From Blautia sp. An81 (lineage in GTDB: Bacteria > Bacillota > Clostridia > Lachnospirales > Lachnospiraceae), in NCBI RefSeq assembly GCF_002161285.1, contig NZ_NFHH01000019.1:1-64000 (forward strand): a stretch of DNA of 64,000 nt. The letters are read 5' to 3'. Shown here one piece after another: positions 38,313-47,088 of the stretch. A program made the position numbers and the translations under genes. The notes under the pieces are model-generated. The model was not told the origin of the DNA. It ran no database searches and was given only the letters and a program-made list of their open reading frames with translations. Position 1 is the stretch's first letter. Each line of letters begins with the position of its first letter.

Positions 38313-38448
38313 AGATTTCATCCCTCCCCATATATTTATTTAAGCACCTCTCTGTCAGTTTTCTGTCAAACCGGGTATAAGCTTCCGATCTTCTTTTATT
38401 GAATTTGTTTATGATAACAATAATAGCATAATATAAACGAAGAAATAA

Positions 38449-38466
38449 GTCGATAAAGGGTTCTTT
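38449..38466 (+). repeat. 18-bp direct repeat, right copy
   Basis: Identical to 36793-36810. It ends one base before the stop codon of the LysR gene (38467). Confidence 0.85.
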
Positions 38467-39357
38467 TCAACGGATTTCTTCCAGAAAATGTTCCAGGATC
38501 TGGTTTTTCCTGTTTTTCTTCCACAGAGCGTAAATATCCACAAATTCTTCGGATCCTTCCAGGGGAATAAATTTCAGATTGTCTCCATTGGTAATTTTGC
38601 TGGTAACAAAAGAGGGAAGTATCGATATACCTTCCTCTGCGGCAACCATCATTAATATACTTTCTATATCATTGCTTTGAAACAGGATATGAGGCTGGCA
38701 GCCGGATTTCTGATACAGTTCCAGGAAATGAAGGTCCCCAAAGGAATTTCCGTCTTCTGAAAGAGTCATATAAATAATCGCTTCCCGTGCCAGTTCTTCT
38801 CTCCTAAGCACCTGTCGGCGGGCAAAGGGATGACCGTCATACAGCACTACCGTCAGCGGCGATCTTTCCACACAGATACAGCCGGTATCCTCGTTTTTTG
38901 CACTATCTTCACTGTTCCATGTAAAGATGATATCGTAGTCTCCTTTCTGAAGGCCGGTCTCCAGGACTCCTGTATCCCAGCGGTAACAGGAAATCAGAAT
39001 GTTTGGATATTTATTATGAAAACTGCGAAGCCGGTCTGAGAGACTGCTTCTTTCATACCCCTTGATATAGCCCACTTTCAGACTGCCTACCAGTCCCACG
39101 GAGGCTTCCCGGACCCTGTGTTCCGCCTGTTCCACACGTTCCAGGATCCCTTTTGCCTCTCTGAGAAATACGCTGCCTTCCGGTGTCAGTCTCACAGGAC
39201 GAGTATTCCGATCAAACAATTGTACGCCCAGATGACTTTCCAGAGCACGGATCTGCTGGGTAATGGCTGTCTGTGTAATATAATAGCGATCAGCAGCTTT
39301 TGTGAAACTCTGGTACTCTGCTACCCCAATGAAATATCGAAGCTGATTGATGTTCAT
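38467..39357 (-). CDS. LysR family transcriptional regulator
   Basis: A 296-aa LTTR. The N-terminal winged helix is typical: MNINQLRYFIGVAEYQSFTK, ITQQIRALESHLGVQLFDR, PVRLTPEGSVFL. A periplasmic-binding-protein-like effector domain follows (about 90-296). It is divergent from the D-2-hydroxyacid dehydrogenase gene, with an ATAAG-N5-CTTAT palindrome between them, so that gene is its likely target. Confidence 0.92.
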   Translation of the reverse strand: MNINQLRYFIGVAEYQSFTKAADRYYITQTAITQQIRALESHLGVQLFDRNTRPVRLTPEGSVFLREAKGILERVEQAEHRVREASVGLVGSLKVGYIKGYERSSLSDRLRSFHNKYPNILISCYRWDTGVLETGLQKGDYDIIFTWNSEDSAKNEDTGCICVERSPLTVVLYDGHPFARRQVLRREELAREAIIYMTLSEDGNSFGDLHFLELYQKSGCQPHILFQSNDIESILMMVAAEEGISILPSFVTSKITNGDNLKFIPLEGSEEFVDIYALWKKNRKNQILEHFLEEIR

Positions 39358-39477
39358 AATATAGTTCTCCCGACAAATATTCTGCCCCCAAAGCCCGGCC
39401 TCCTCATATAAAATATCGAAGCAGCCCTAAGGTCCTGCACCCACGTATGAACAGGCTCTTGACTTTGGTATCATATT

Positions 39478-39492
39478 ATAAGTTTATCTTAT
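39478..39492. promoter_or_regulatory. LysR-type T-N11-A box
   Basis: ATAAGTTTATCTTAT, a perfect palindrome around TTTAT of T-N11-A form, in the divergent region between the LysR gene and the dehydrogenase gene. Position fits a LysR binding site. Assignment is inference. Confidence 0.5.
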
Positions 39493-39577
39493 GTTATCAT
39501 AGGATATTTGCAGTTGCAATCGATCTTTTCCCCCTCTATCATAATCTAGAGACATATTTTACCCATATTGCTATTAT

Positions 39578-39637
39578 GGGGCTGTCGCATTGTCATATTT
39601 CAGGAATATTCTCGATATTGACTAATGCGACAGCCCC
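39578..39637 (+). repeat. Dispersed hairpin element, copy B
   Basis: A 60-bp palindromic element with ends GGGGCTGTCGCATT and AATGCGACAGCCCC, and inner TCATATTTCAGGAATATT and CTCGATATTGACTA. It is a short version of copy A (17226-17424) with the central part missing. It lies between the LysR box and the Shine-Dalgarno of the dehydrogenase, so it must be in or next to that gene's leader. Confidence 0.85.
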
Positions 39638-39653
39638 AAGAAGGAGACATACT

Positions 39654-40649
39654 ATGAAAATACTGGTTTATGAAACACGGGAGGATGAGCTGGATGCCAT
39701 CCGCAAGTTAGAAAAGGAACTGCCCATAGAAATCCGGATAACCACAGAAATCCCTTCTCTGGAAAATGTATCTATGGCAAAAGGATACGACGGAATCTCC
39801 ATTCTGGGACAGGGCAGGATTGATGGGCCCTTTCTGGATGCCTTGGCCAGGCTTAACGTCCACTATATTTCTACCAGAACCATTGGATACAATCACATTG
39901 ATCTGGAATATGCGAAGAAACTGGGCATCCATGTATGCAATGCCAGTTACGCTCCCAATGGCGTTGCAGACTTTACCATTATGATGATGCTCATGTGTCT
40001 GAGGCAGTATAAACAGGCCCTCTGGAGAGGCCAGGTAAACGACTTCTCTCTGGCCGGATTAATGGGCCGGGAAATGAAAGACCTTACTGTGGGGGTTATG
40101 GGGACAGGGCGGATAGGAGCCCAGGTAATCCGGGAACTTTCCGGTTTTGGCTGCAGGATCCTGGCCTATGATGTAAGAAAAAATCCTGCCGTCACCCCTC
40201 CTGCCATTTATGTGGATCTGGATACCCTCTATGCAGAGTCTGACATTATCACTCTGCACATGCCTCTCTTTGATTCTACCAGAGAGATCATCAACCGGGA
40301 AAGTATCAGAAAAATGAAGAAAGGGGTAGTGATCATCAACTGTGCCAGAGGAGAGCTGGCAGATATGGAGGCTTTGATCGAAGGTATCGAATCAGAGCAC
40401 ATCGGCGCTCTGGGGATCGATACTGCAGAAGGAGAAGAGAAGATCATCCATCAGGATCACAAGACCGATATCCTTGCTGACCGGAACTGGTTTTACCTTC
40501 ATCAGTTCCGGAATGTAATCATGACACAGCACATGGCTTTTTATACCGATGCGGCAGTGGAAAGTATGGTAAAATGCGGCATACTGGGCATTTATCAGAT
40601 GATCACCGCCGGGAGCTGCGACACAGAGCTGACTTTCCAGAAACATTAA
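39654..40649 (+). CDS. D-2-hydroxyacid dehydrogenase (VanH/D-lactate dehydrogenase-like)
   Basis: A 331-aa NAD-dependent reductase of 2-oxo acids, probably pyruvate to D-lactate. The Rossmann motif VGVMGTGRIGAQVIREL is near 146-162. Catalytic residues are Arg in INCARGELAD, Glu in DTAEGE and His in TQHMAFYT. ISTRTIGYNHIDLEYAKKLG matches the VanH/D-LDH group. The chosen ATG at 39654 follows AAGGAG by 7 nt; upstream in-frame starts lie across copy B of the hairpin element. No vancomycin-resistance genes are nearby. Probably LysR-controlled. Confidence 0.88.
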   Translation: MKILVYETREDELDAIRKLEKELPIEIRITTEIPSLENVSMAKGYDGISILGQGRIDGPFLDALARLNVHYISTRTIGYNHIDLEYAKKLGIHVCNASYAPNGVADFTIMMMLMCLRQYKQALWRGQVNDFSLAGLMGREMKDLTVGVMGTGRIGAQVIRELSGFGCRILAYDVRKNPAVTPPAIYVDLDTLYAESDIITLHMPLFDSTREIINRESIRKMKKGVVIINCARGELADMEALIEGIESEHIGALGIDTAEGEEKIIHQDHKTDILADRNWFYLHQFRNVIMTQHMAFYTDAAVESMVKCGILGIYQMITAGSCDTELTFQKH

Positions 40650-40674
40650 GCAGTTTTCTGATTAAAGAAACATT

Positions 40675-40749
40675 GGGAGCTGTCGCATTAATCAAAATCG
40701 AGAATATTTATACATTTTATTCCTGACATATGACTAATGCGACAGCCCC
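40675..40749 (-). repeat. Dispersed hairpin element, copy C
   Basis: A 75-bp element opposite in orientation to copies A and B: GAGCTGTCGCATTAATCAAAA, inner AATATTTATACATTTTAT, then CATATGACTAATGCGACAGC CCC. It lies 25 bp after the dehydrogenase stop, so this gene is flanked by two copies. Confidence 0.83.
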
Positions 40750-40817
40750 GCTTTGTTTACATCTTCAATATCTTGTTTTCAGTCCTGTGCTGGATTTTAT
40801 CGCTTATGGCGGCCAGA

Positions 40818-41498
40818 TCAGCATATTTTATTTCCGTTAGCCACCAGTTTGAATTTACATCCCAAAACTTCCGCAGCTCTTCTGCACATGATCATCCGTT
40901 TCAGGAAGATCTCAAAGTAGTCCATTACCGTACACATCTCGTCGTCCAGTTCCAGGTCCATCTGGATCACCCGTTTTTCCCTCTTTACCTCCAGAGTGGA
41001 TGTAAGGGCCGCATAGTTTACCCGGTCATGGATATCAAAATTGGCAATGGAGGAATTCTGAACCCGGTTCCTTCGCACATCTGTTTTATCTGCCAGGATC
41101 AGAGCGGCAGACACCACATCCACCGCAGTGCCTGTAGATTCGTCATGATTTCCGATGGCAGTGGTAACAGTCAGTACATCCTCCAGAGGCATTCCCATCT
41201 CTTTCAGTATCCCGTAAGCCAGCAGTGCTCCTGTATGGGCATGATCGTGGCGATTGATGCTGTTGCCGATGTCATGCATATATCCGGCAATCTTACTCAG
41301 CCGTATTTCCTTTTCTCCATATCCCAGGTCTTTCAGGATCTTTCCTGCGGTCTCTGCCACTTTTGCTGCGTGTTTCCTGGAATGTTCCGTAAATCCCAGC
41401 ACATTCAGCACCTGATTTCCCCGTTCTATGAGCAGGTTTATTTCTTCATTTTTCTTAATCTGCCGATAGGTGATCTCACCTTTTTTCTCTTCAGCCAT
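40818..41498 (-). CDS. HD-domain phosphohydrolase
   Basis: A 226-aa protein from the ATG at 41498 (AAAGGAG about 11 nt upstream). The HD motif is complete: H in EHSRKHA, HD in GYMHDIGNSINRHDHAHTGA and the late ILADKTDVRR aspartate, so a metal-dependent phosphohydrolase is likely. Substrate unknown. It starts 17 bp after the PhoH/PIN gene stop, suggesting a functional tie to RNA or nucleotide metabolism. Confidence 0.82.
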   Translation of the reverse strand: MAEEKKGEITYRQIKKNEEINLLIERGNQVLNVLGFTEHSRKHAAKVAETAGKILKDLGYGEKEIRLSKIAGYMHDIGNSINRHDHAHTGALLAYGILKEMGMPLEDVLTVTTAIGNHDESTGTAVDVVSAALILADKTDVRRNRVQNSSIANFDIHDRVNYAALTSTLEVKREKRVIQMDLELDDEMCTVMDYFEIFLKRMIMCRRAAEVLGCKFKLVANGNKIC

Positions 41499-41515
41499 AT
41501 ATCTTGTAACTCCTT

Positions 41516-42889
41516 TTATAATCTGGTAATCGCGTCCATGGCAAGGAGAGAACGCTCGCACTCCTCCGGGGAGAAAGTAACCTGCCAGCAAAGAGGGCTT
41601 CCTTTCATATATTCGGAAGCGTAACTCAGTCCGTTGGTCCTTTCATCCAGCATGGGCCGGTCAATCTGATTGGTATCTCCCAGAAGTATGATCTTGGTAC
41701 CTTTTCCTGCTCTGGTAATAATCCCCTTCACCTGATTAGGCGTCATATTCTGAGCCTCGTCAATGATCAGGTAGGTTTTTACAATAGAACGGCCCCGGAT
41801 ATAATTCAATGCTTCAGTCTGGATCAGTCCCCGCTCAAAAATTTCCTCTATTTTTCCCTGAAGCTCCCTCTCATCCTCATACCGCTCCTCTTCGCTGGAA
41901 TCAATAAGCTGCTCCAGATTGTCAATAATTGGACGCATCAACGGCGAGATTTTTTCCTGCTCATCTCCCGGCAGAAAGCCGATATCGGAATCAAACTGGG
42001 CATTTGGGCGTGAAATCAGGATTCTCCGGTATTCTCCTGTGGGATTGTTCAGCACCTTTTCCAGACCTACGGCCAGAGTGTAGAAAGTCTTACTGGTCCC
42101 TGCCATGCCCTTAATGATCACCAGAGGAGCTTTCTCTGCAGGCTGCATAAGGGCCTCCTGGGCAAAATACTGTCCTGCATTTCTGGGAGATACTCCATAG
42201 GGCATACTCTTCCGGTATTCCAGTTTTTTTATAACTCCCTTTTCCACTCTTCCAAGCTGTGTCTTCTTGGCAGACTGATCTGCCTTCAGAATCACAAATT
42301 CATTTTCTTCTAATCGGGGCACTTTTCTGTTTCCAAACTCATCGGAAAGGTAAACCTCTTCTACCGGAACCCCTTTTTTCTTGAAATCCTTAAACTTCTC
42401 TTCCGGCACATATACCTCAATTCTTCCCTTATACTGTCCTTCATATTCCACAACCTGCTCAGTAGTATAATCTTCTGCCCGGATTCCTATGATCTGAGCC
42501 TTGATCCGCAGAAGGATATCTTTTGTCACCAGGACCACCTGTTCTCCGGAAGTATCTGCCAGTCCTCTGCAGACCTTTAAAATCCGGTTATCCATTTTGT
42601 CTTCCGGCAGATCCTCCGGGAGCTTTACATCTATGTAATTCTTTTCCACCCGGACTATTCCCTGAGATTCCAGCTTTACTCCCTCCAGCAGGTTTCCCTT
42701 CAGGCGAAGCTCCTCCAGGATCCTGGTGGCCGCTCTGGCGTTTCTTCCTTTCTCCCCTTCTGCTTTCTTCAGATTGTCCAGTTCTTCCAGCACCACTACC
42801 GGAAGGATTACCTGATTGTCTTCAAAACTCAACAGAGCCTGAGGGTTCTGGATGAGAACATTGGTGTCAATGACATAGATTTTTACCAT
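41516..42889 (-). CDS. PIN-PhoH fusion protein (PhoH2/YlaK type)
   Basis: A 457-aa two-domain protein. The N-terminal PIN nuclease (about 1-140) has acidic residues in VIDTNVLIQNPQ and further aspartates. The C-terminal PhoH ATPase has Walker A IKGMAGTSKTFYTLA near 256 and Walker B YLIIDEAQNMTP. PhoH2 proteins are reported as RNA helicase/RNases. First gene of a two-gene unit with the HD protein. Confidence 0.9.
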   Translation of the reverse strand: MVKIYVIDTNVLIQNPQALLSFEDNQVILPVVVLEELDNLKKAEGEKGRNARAATRILEELRLKGNLLEGVKLESQGIVRVEKNYIDVKLPEDLPEDKMDNRILKVCRGLADTSGEQVVLVTKDILLRIKAQIIGIRAEDYTTEQVVEYEGQYKGRIEVYVPEEKFKDFKKKGVPVEEVYLSDEFGNRKVPRLEENEFVILKADQSAKKTQLGRVEKGVIKKLEYRKSMPYGVSPRNAGQYFAQEALMQPAEKAPLVIIKGMAGTSKTFYTLAVGLEKVLNNPTGEYRRILISRPNAQFDSDIGFLPGDEQEKISPLMRPIIDNLEQLIDSSEEERYEDERELQGKIEEIFERGLIQTEALNYIRGRSIVKTYLIIDEAQNMTPNQVKGIITRAGKGTKIILLGDTNQIDRPMLDERTNGLSYASEYMKGSPLCWQVTFSPEECERSLLAMDAITRL

Positions 42890-42969
42890 ACGCAGGTCTC
42901 CTTTACCATATATACTTTTCGATAGGACAGCTCACGGCAGTCGCCTGCCGGACGTATCCCACAAATGTA

Positions 42970-43016
42970 AAAAGGAAAGTTATTCTTTCCTTTACAGAAA
43001 TTATAACTTTCCTTTA
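42970..43016 (-). terminator. Intrinsic terminator of the first MATE gene
   Basis: The stem AAAGGAAAGTTAT / ATAACTTTCCTTT with A-rich sequence beyond it on the plus strand (T tract on minus), 24 bp after the MATE stop. Confidence 0.75.
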
Positions 43017-43039
43017 TTTTACCTGTTACCTGTTTTTGG

Positions 43040-44380
43040 TTAAATCTTGGTAAACAGCTTTTTCTTATTCTTTTTGTAATACAGAAATCCCACAAAATCC
43101 GCCAGAGCCCAGCCAATAGGCACTGACCACCAGATCCCTGTAACGCCGATAAAGTCCACAGCAGACAGGATATAGGCCAGCACTACTCTGGTTCCCAGAG
43201 AAAATATGGTAAGTACCACAGACATTCCCGGTCTTTTAATGGCTCTGTACAGTCCATAGAGGAGGAAGAGACAGCCGATTCCACAGTAAAAGGATCCCTC
43301 GATCCGCAAATACTCCACTCCTGCTGCTAGGATTTCTGTCTCTGAAGGATCCACAAAAATCATCATCAGCGGTCTGGCGAAGATAAATACCAGAAGAGAA
43401 ATCACCAGGCAAAAAGCCACAGACATCATTACTGCTTTTTTAATGCCTTCTTTAATCCTGTTCGTTTTTCCTGCACCATAGTTCTGTGCCACAAAGGTGG
43501 AAAAGGCGTTGCCGAACTCCTGGGCAGGCATGTAGGCAAAAGAATCAATCTTTACCGCTGCCGCAAAAGCCGCCATGATCACTGTTCCAAAGCTGTTTAC
43601 CAGGCCCTGGACCATAAGAATTCCCAGATTCATCACCGACTGCTGGACAGAGGTGAGAAAAGAGAACTGGGCGATTTCCCGGAGCATAGCCAGCCGCGGT
43701 CTCAGATATTTTAACCGGATGCGGAACTCTGGAGTTTTCCAGTAAGTATAGACTGCCAGACCGATCCCGGACACATACTGGGACAGCACCGTGGCAAAAG
43801 CCGCTCCTGCCACTCCCCAATGAAATCCCAGGACAAACCACAGATCCAGAACAATGTTCATCACAGAGGATACTGCCAGGAAAATCAGCGGTGCCACAGA
43901 ATTCCCCACTGCTCTGAGAAGACAGGCAAAATAATTGTATAAAAAAGTAGCCAGAATCCCCCAGAAGATCACCCAGAGATATTCCCGCATCATAGCATAG
44001 ATTTCTTCGGGGACCTGAAGAAGATACATAATGGGATCTATCAGAAGAAAAACTGCCAGATTCAGCACTGCAGCCACTGCAAGGATCAGAACAAAGGAAG
44101 CTCCCAGGCTTTCATGGAGCTTTTCCATATCGCCCTCTCCATAGCGGATAGAAAATACCGCCCCGCTGCCCATGCACAGCCCCAGCAGGATAGATGTGAG
44201 AAAGGTCATCAGGGTATAGGAAGAACCTACCGCCGCCAATGCCCCGGAACCAATAAACCTGCCTACGATCAGGGTATCTGCAATATTATAAAGCTGCTGC
44301 AGCATATTTCCGCCGATCATAGGCAGGGCAAAAAATACTAATGTCTTTGTGATCGGCCCCTGTGTCAGATTTTTCTGCAT
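43040..44380 (-). CDS. MATE family efflux transporter
   Basis: A 446-aa multidrug and toxin extrusion protein with twelve predicted membrane helices in two similar halves. The N-terminal signature PMIGGNMLQQLYNIADTLIV and the later YGAGKTNRIKEGIKKA loop are typical. It would export drugs or metabolites by Na+ or H+ antiport. Monocistronic with its own terminator. Distant paralog of the pump at 50377-51717. Confidence 0.92.
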   Translation of the reverse strand: MQKNLTQGPITKTLVFFALPMIGGNMLQQLYNIADTLIVGRFIGSGALAAVGSSYTLMTFLTSILLGLCMGSGAVFSIRYGEGDMEKLHESLGASFVLILAVAAVLNLAVFLLIDPIMYLLQVPEEIYAMMREYLWVIFWGILATFLYNYFACLLRAVGNSVAPLIFLAVSSVMNIVLDLWFVLGFHWGVAGAAFATVLSQYVSGIGLAVYTYWKTPEFRIRLKYLRPRLAMLREIAQFSFLTSVQQSVMNLGILMVQGLVNSFGTVIMAAFAAAVKIDSFAYMPAQEFGNAFSTFVAQNYGAGKTNRIKEGIKKAVMMSVAFCLVISLLVFIFARPLMMIFVDPSETEILAAGVEYLRIEGSFYCGIGCLFLLYGLYRAIKRPGMSVVLTIFSLGTRVVLAYILSAVDFIGVTGIWWSVPIGWALADFVGFLYYKKNKKKLFTKI

Positions 44381-44436
44381 ATTTCTTTCCCCCTAACGGG
44401 ACTATTCTAACACAAAAGAGCCTCTGTGAAAACTAC

Positions 44437-45822
44437 TTATACCTCATCCTCATAAGGAACCGGTGTATCGTCCTTCATATCCAGATTGTTCAGATATTTT
44501 TTTGTCTCCATAACGATCACCGGCGACAGAAGAAGCACAGCGATCAGGTTTGGTATAGCCATCAGTGCGTTCAGGATATCCGCTACCAGCCAGATCAGGT
44601 TTAACGGTGCGATAGGCGCGATCACTGCCACGATTATGTACAGGACACGATATGGGATCATAATCTTCTTTCCTGCAAAGTATTCAATACACCGCTCTCC
44701 ATAATAAGCCCAGCCCAGAACCGTAGAGAAAGCGAAAGTAATGATACCCATTACCAGGATCACCGGGCCCAGGCCCGGTATCTGATTAAATGCCAGAGTC
44801 GTCAGCACGCCGCCGTCGCTGATACTTCCCATATCGATATCCGGATTTTTCATAATGCTGGTTACCAGTACCAGGCCTGTCATAGCACAGACTACTACCG
44901 TATCCCAGAAGGTTCCTGTACTGGATACCAGCGCCTGGCGCACAGGATTTCTGGTCTGGGCAGCCGCTGCAGCGATAGGTGCAGAACCCATACCGGATTC
45001 ATTAGAAAACAGACCTCTTGCAACTCCGTAATGCATAGCCTGCATAATACCGCCGCCAATGAGACCGCCGGCTGCTGCTCCCGGCTTAAAGGCCAGGGTA
45101 CAGATTGTCTGAAGAGCAGGAATGATAAAGTCATAATTAAAGCAGAGGATGATAATGCAGCCAAATACATAGAAGAAGGCCATGAAAGGAACCAGCTTCT
45201 CACATACATTGGCAATGGATTTGATCCCGCCGAAAATAACCATAGCCACCAGAACACCCACTACGATACCAATAATCCAGGTAGGAATCCCCAGGTTCTC
45301 ATTACATACAGAAGCAATGGCATTTACCTGGGTGGCGCAGCCGATCCCGAAAGAAGCCAGACCGCCGAAGATGGCAAAAAGAAGGCCCAGCCATTTTGCA
45401 TGAAGACCTCTCTCCAGAGCATACATGGCCCCGCCCAGCATACGTCCGTCTCTTGTCTTTACACGATATTTCACAGAGATCAGAGCCTCGCTGTACTTTG
45501 TGGCAATTCCGAATACGCCGGTAAGCCAGCACCAGAGTACCGCGCCGGGTCCTCCAAGGGCAATGGCCGTTCCCACACCGATGATGTTTCCTGTACCAAT
45601 GGTTGCCGCCAAAGCTGTGGTAAGAGCGCCGAACTGGCTTACCTCCCCTTCCGCATCAGGGTCTTTCGTCACAGAAAGCTTAATCCCTTTAAAGACCTTT
45701 CTCTGGATGCCTTTTGTCCGGATGGTCATAAAAATATGGGTGCCTAAAAGCAATATGATCATGGCCCAGCCCCAGACCAGATCATCTACCGCCTGGACGG
45801 CAGAATAGATTGTCTCATACAC
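44437..45822 (-). CDS. Alanine/glycine:cation symporter (AGCS family)
   Basis: A 461-aa Na+:amino-acid symporter with about eleven membrane helices. Family signatures: GALTTALAATIGTGNIIGVG, FSNESGMGSAPIAAA and GYGxRC-like AYYGERCIEYF. Start codon is GTG at 45822 with AAGGAGG 9 nt upstream; the nearby ATG is out of frame. A strong promoter and a terminator-like hairpin precede it. Confidence 0.93.
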   Translation of the reverse strand: MYETIYSAVQAVDDLVWGWAMIILLLGTHIFMTIRTKGIQRKVFKGIKLSVTKDPDAEGEVSQFGALTTALAATIGTGNIIGVGTAIALGGPGAVLWCWLTGVFGIATKYSEALISVKYRVKTRDGRMLGGAMYALERGLHAKWLGLLFAIFGGLASFGIGCATQVNAIASVCNENLGIPTWIIGIVVGVLVAMVIFGGIKSIANVCEKLVPFMAFFYVFGCIIILCFNYDFIIPALQTICTLAFKPGAAAGGLIGGGIMQAMHYGVARGLFSNESGMGSAPIAAAAAQTRNPVRQALVSSTGTFWDTVVVCAMTGLVLVTSIMKNPDIDMGSISDGGVLTTLAFNQIPGLGPVILVMGIITFAFSTVLGWAYYGERCIEYFAGKKIMIPYRVLYIIVAVIAPIAPLNLIWLVADILNALMAIPNLIAVLLLSPVIVMETKKYLNNLDMKDDTPVPYEDEV

Positions 45823-45865
45823 TTTTGTACTCCTCCTTCAAATTTCTCTGCGGCAGAAAGATAAG

Positions 45866-45905
45866 GAAAAAGGGTATATGACACCATCAAAGTCCATACA
45901 CCCTT
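45866..45905 (-). terminator. Terminator-like hairpin in the symporter leader
   Basis: On the minus strand GGGTGTATG ... CATATACCC is followed by TTTTT, between the promoter at 45945-45972 and the symporter start at 45822. It may attenuate transcription, or serve the upstream LURP operon. Confidence 0.6.
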
Positions 45906-45944
45906 GTATCACTTCACCTTTTTATCGCAATAAACTTCTTACAG

Positions 45945-45972
45945 TTTATACCCAAAAAGAGGAACTTGTCAA
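45945..45972 (-). promoter_or_regulatory. Sigma-A promoter of the AGCS symporter
   Basis: Minus-strand TTGACA (45967-45972), 16-bp spacer, TATAAA (45945-45950). Just downstream of the start point lies the palindrome TTTATTGCGATAAA (45921-45934), a candidate operator. Confidence 0.75.
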
Positions 45973-45990
45973 GTTTTATCAGATTTTTTA

Positions 45991-46461
45991 TCATTGGTTT
46001 ACGCAGTTGGCCGCATCAATGGCGATCACTGTCAACATCCCCGGAAGCTCATCTTCCTCACTGGCAAAATCCAGGACATAAGTATCACCCCAATGTAAAG
46101 GTTCCTTAGTGATATGTACCACAGTTCCAAAGTTGTCTGTGACATCATAATTCCACTCCAGAAAGTCTCCCTGTACTTTCCAGTTTTTATAATCAATCTC
46201 ATATCTGGGTTTGAGAAAAGTCAGTTTTTTCTGGATACGTCCCATTTCCTGTCCATGGATCATAATTTCAAAAACCGGCAGCAGCTGAAAAAGTTTTTCC
46301 CGCACCAGTCCTACTTCTTCTCCCTTATTGTCATAGACATGAAGCTTGTGTCCAAGAGACAGAAATTCTCCTTTTACAAAATATTTCACATTCCCCTCTT
46401 CATCGTAAATATCAAAAGTGTCTGTCCAGGAAAACACCCGCTGTTTAATTAAAAGTTTCAT
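45991..46461 (-). CDS. LURP-one-related family protein
   Basis: A 156-aa protein with the twelve-stranded tubby-like LURP-one fold pattern: repeated beta hairpins such as FDIYDEEGNVKYFVKGEF, LHVYDNKGEEVGLV and DVTDNFGTVVHITKE. Function in bacteria is unknown; tubby-like proteins bind lipids or act as scaffolds. It starts 16 bp after the phosphatase gene and is probably co-transcribed with it. Confidence 0.82.
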   Translation of the reverse strand: MKLLIKQRVFSWTDTFDIYDEEGNVKYFVKGEFLSLGHKLHVYDNKGEEVGLVREKLFQLLPVFEIMIHGQEMGRIQKKLTFLKPRYEIDYKNWKVQGDFLEWNYDVTDNFGTVVHITKEPLHWGDTYVLDFASEEDELPGMLTVIAIDAANCVNQ

Positions 46462-46477
46462 CTTTTTCCCTTTCTTT

Positions 46478-47017
46478 TTAAAAATCGTATCTTCGGATCT
46501 GGCAGTTTTTCATGCCGAAAGCCGCAAATTCTTCATTGGTCATATCATAAAAATAGGAGTGCACAGCCCTTGCGATCCCATTGTGGGCCACCAGCAGAAC
46601 CGTTTCTGTATCAGAGCGTTCCCTAAGGTCGTCCAGCAGATTGTAGATTCTCTGACAGAGCTTCAGCATAGATTCTCCCCCATTGTAGCTGGAAACAAAA
46701 TTCTCTTTTGCTTTCCGAAATTCTGCCCCATCTCTGGGCGTAGACTCGTACATGCCGAAGTTCTGCTCCTTCAGTCGTATTTCCTCTTCCATAGGAATCC
46801 CCGCAGCCTCAGAAATCTGTCTGGCTGTCTCTTTTGCCCGGATTAAAGGAGAATAGAGAATCTTATCAATCTTCAATCCCTGGCGAAGGATTTCTTCGCC
46901 CAGTTCTCTGGCCTGCTCATATCCCAGAGGCGTAAGAGGAATATCTGTTGCTCCGCAGATTTTGTTCTCCACATTCCATACTGTCTGTCCATGCCTGACA
47001 TAATAAAAATGCCCCAT
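46478..47017 (-). CDS. Histidine phosphatase family protein
   Basis: A 179-aa phosphoglycerate-mutase-like phosphatase from the ATG at 47017 (AGAGG 9 nt upstream); longer starts reach back to the PadR stop. The catalytic RHG is in YYVRHGQTVWN, the proton-donor region near LKEQNFGMYE, and the second histidine in LVAHNGIARA. Substrate unknown; cofactor-independent mutase, GpmB-like or adenosylcobalamin-phosphatase roles are possible. Confidence 0.87.
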   Translation of the reverse strand: MGHFYYVRHGQTVWNVENKICGATDIPLTPLGYEQARELGEEILRQGLKIDKILYSPLIRAKETARQISEAAGIPMEEEIRLKEQNFGMYESTPRDGAEFRKAKENFVSSYNGGESMLKLCQRIYNLLDDLRERSDTETVLLVAHNGIARAVHSYFYDMTNEEFAAFGMKNCQIRRYDF

Positions 47018-47088
47018 TCTTCCGCACCTCTCTTTTTCTCTATTTTGAGACATTTTATCATATCCCTTCCATTGCCTCAATCTTATTT

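Noticed and set aside
39447-39653. Longer N-terminus for the dehydrogenase
   Set aside because: It would translate the LysR box and the hairpin element, and the ATG at 39654 has an ideal Shine-Dalgarno.
39654-40649. Vancomycin-resistance vanH
   Set aside because: The enzyme is VanH-like, but no vanA/vanX partners are adjacent; a fermentative D-lactate-type dehydrogenase is simpler.
42931-42960. Additional full hairpin-element copy
   Set aside because: Only a 15-bp piece matches the 17169 region; the rest is unrelated.
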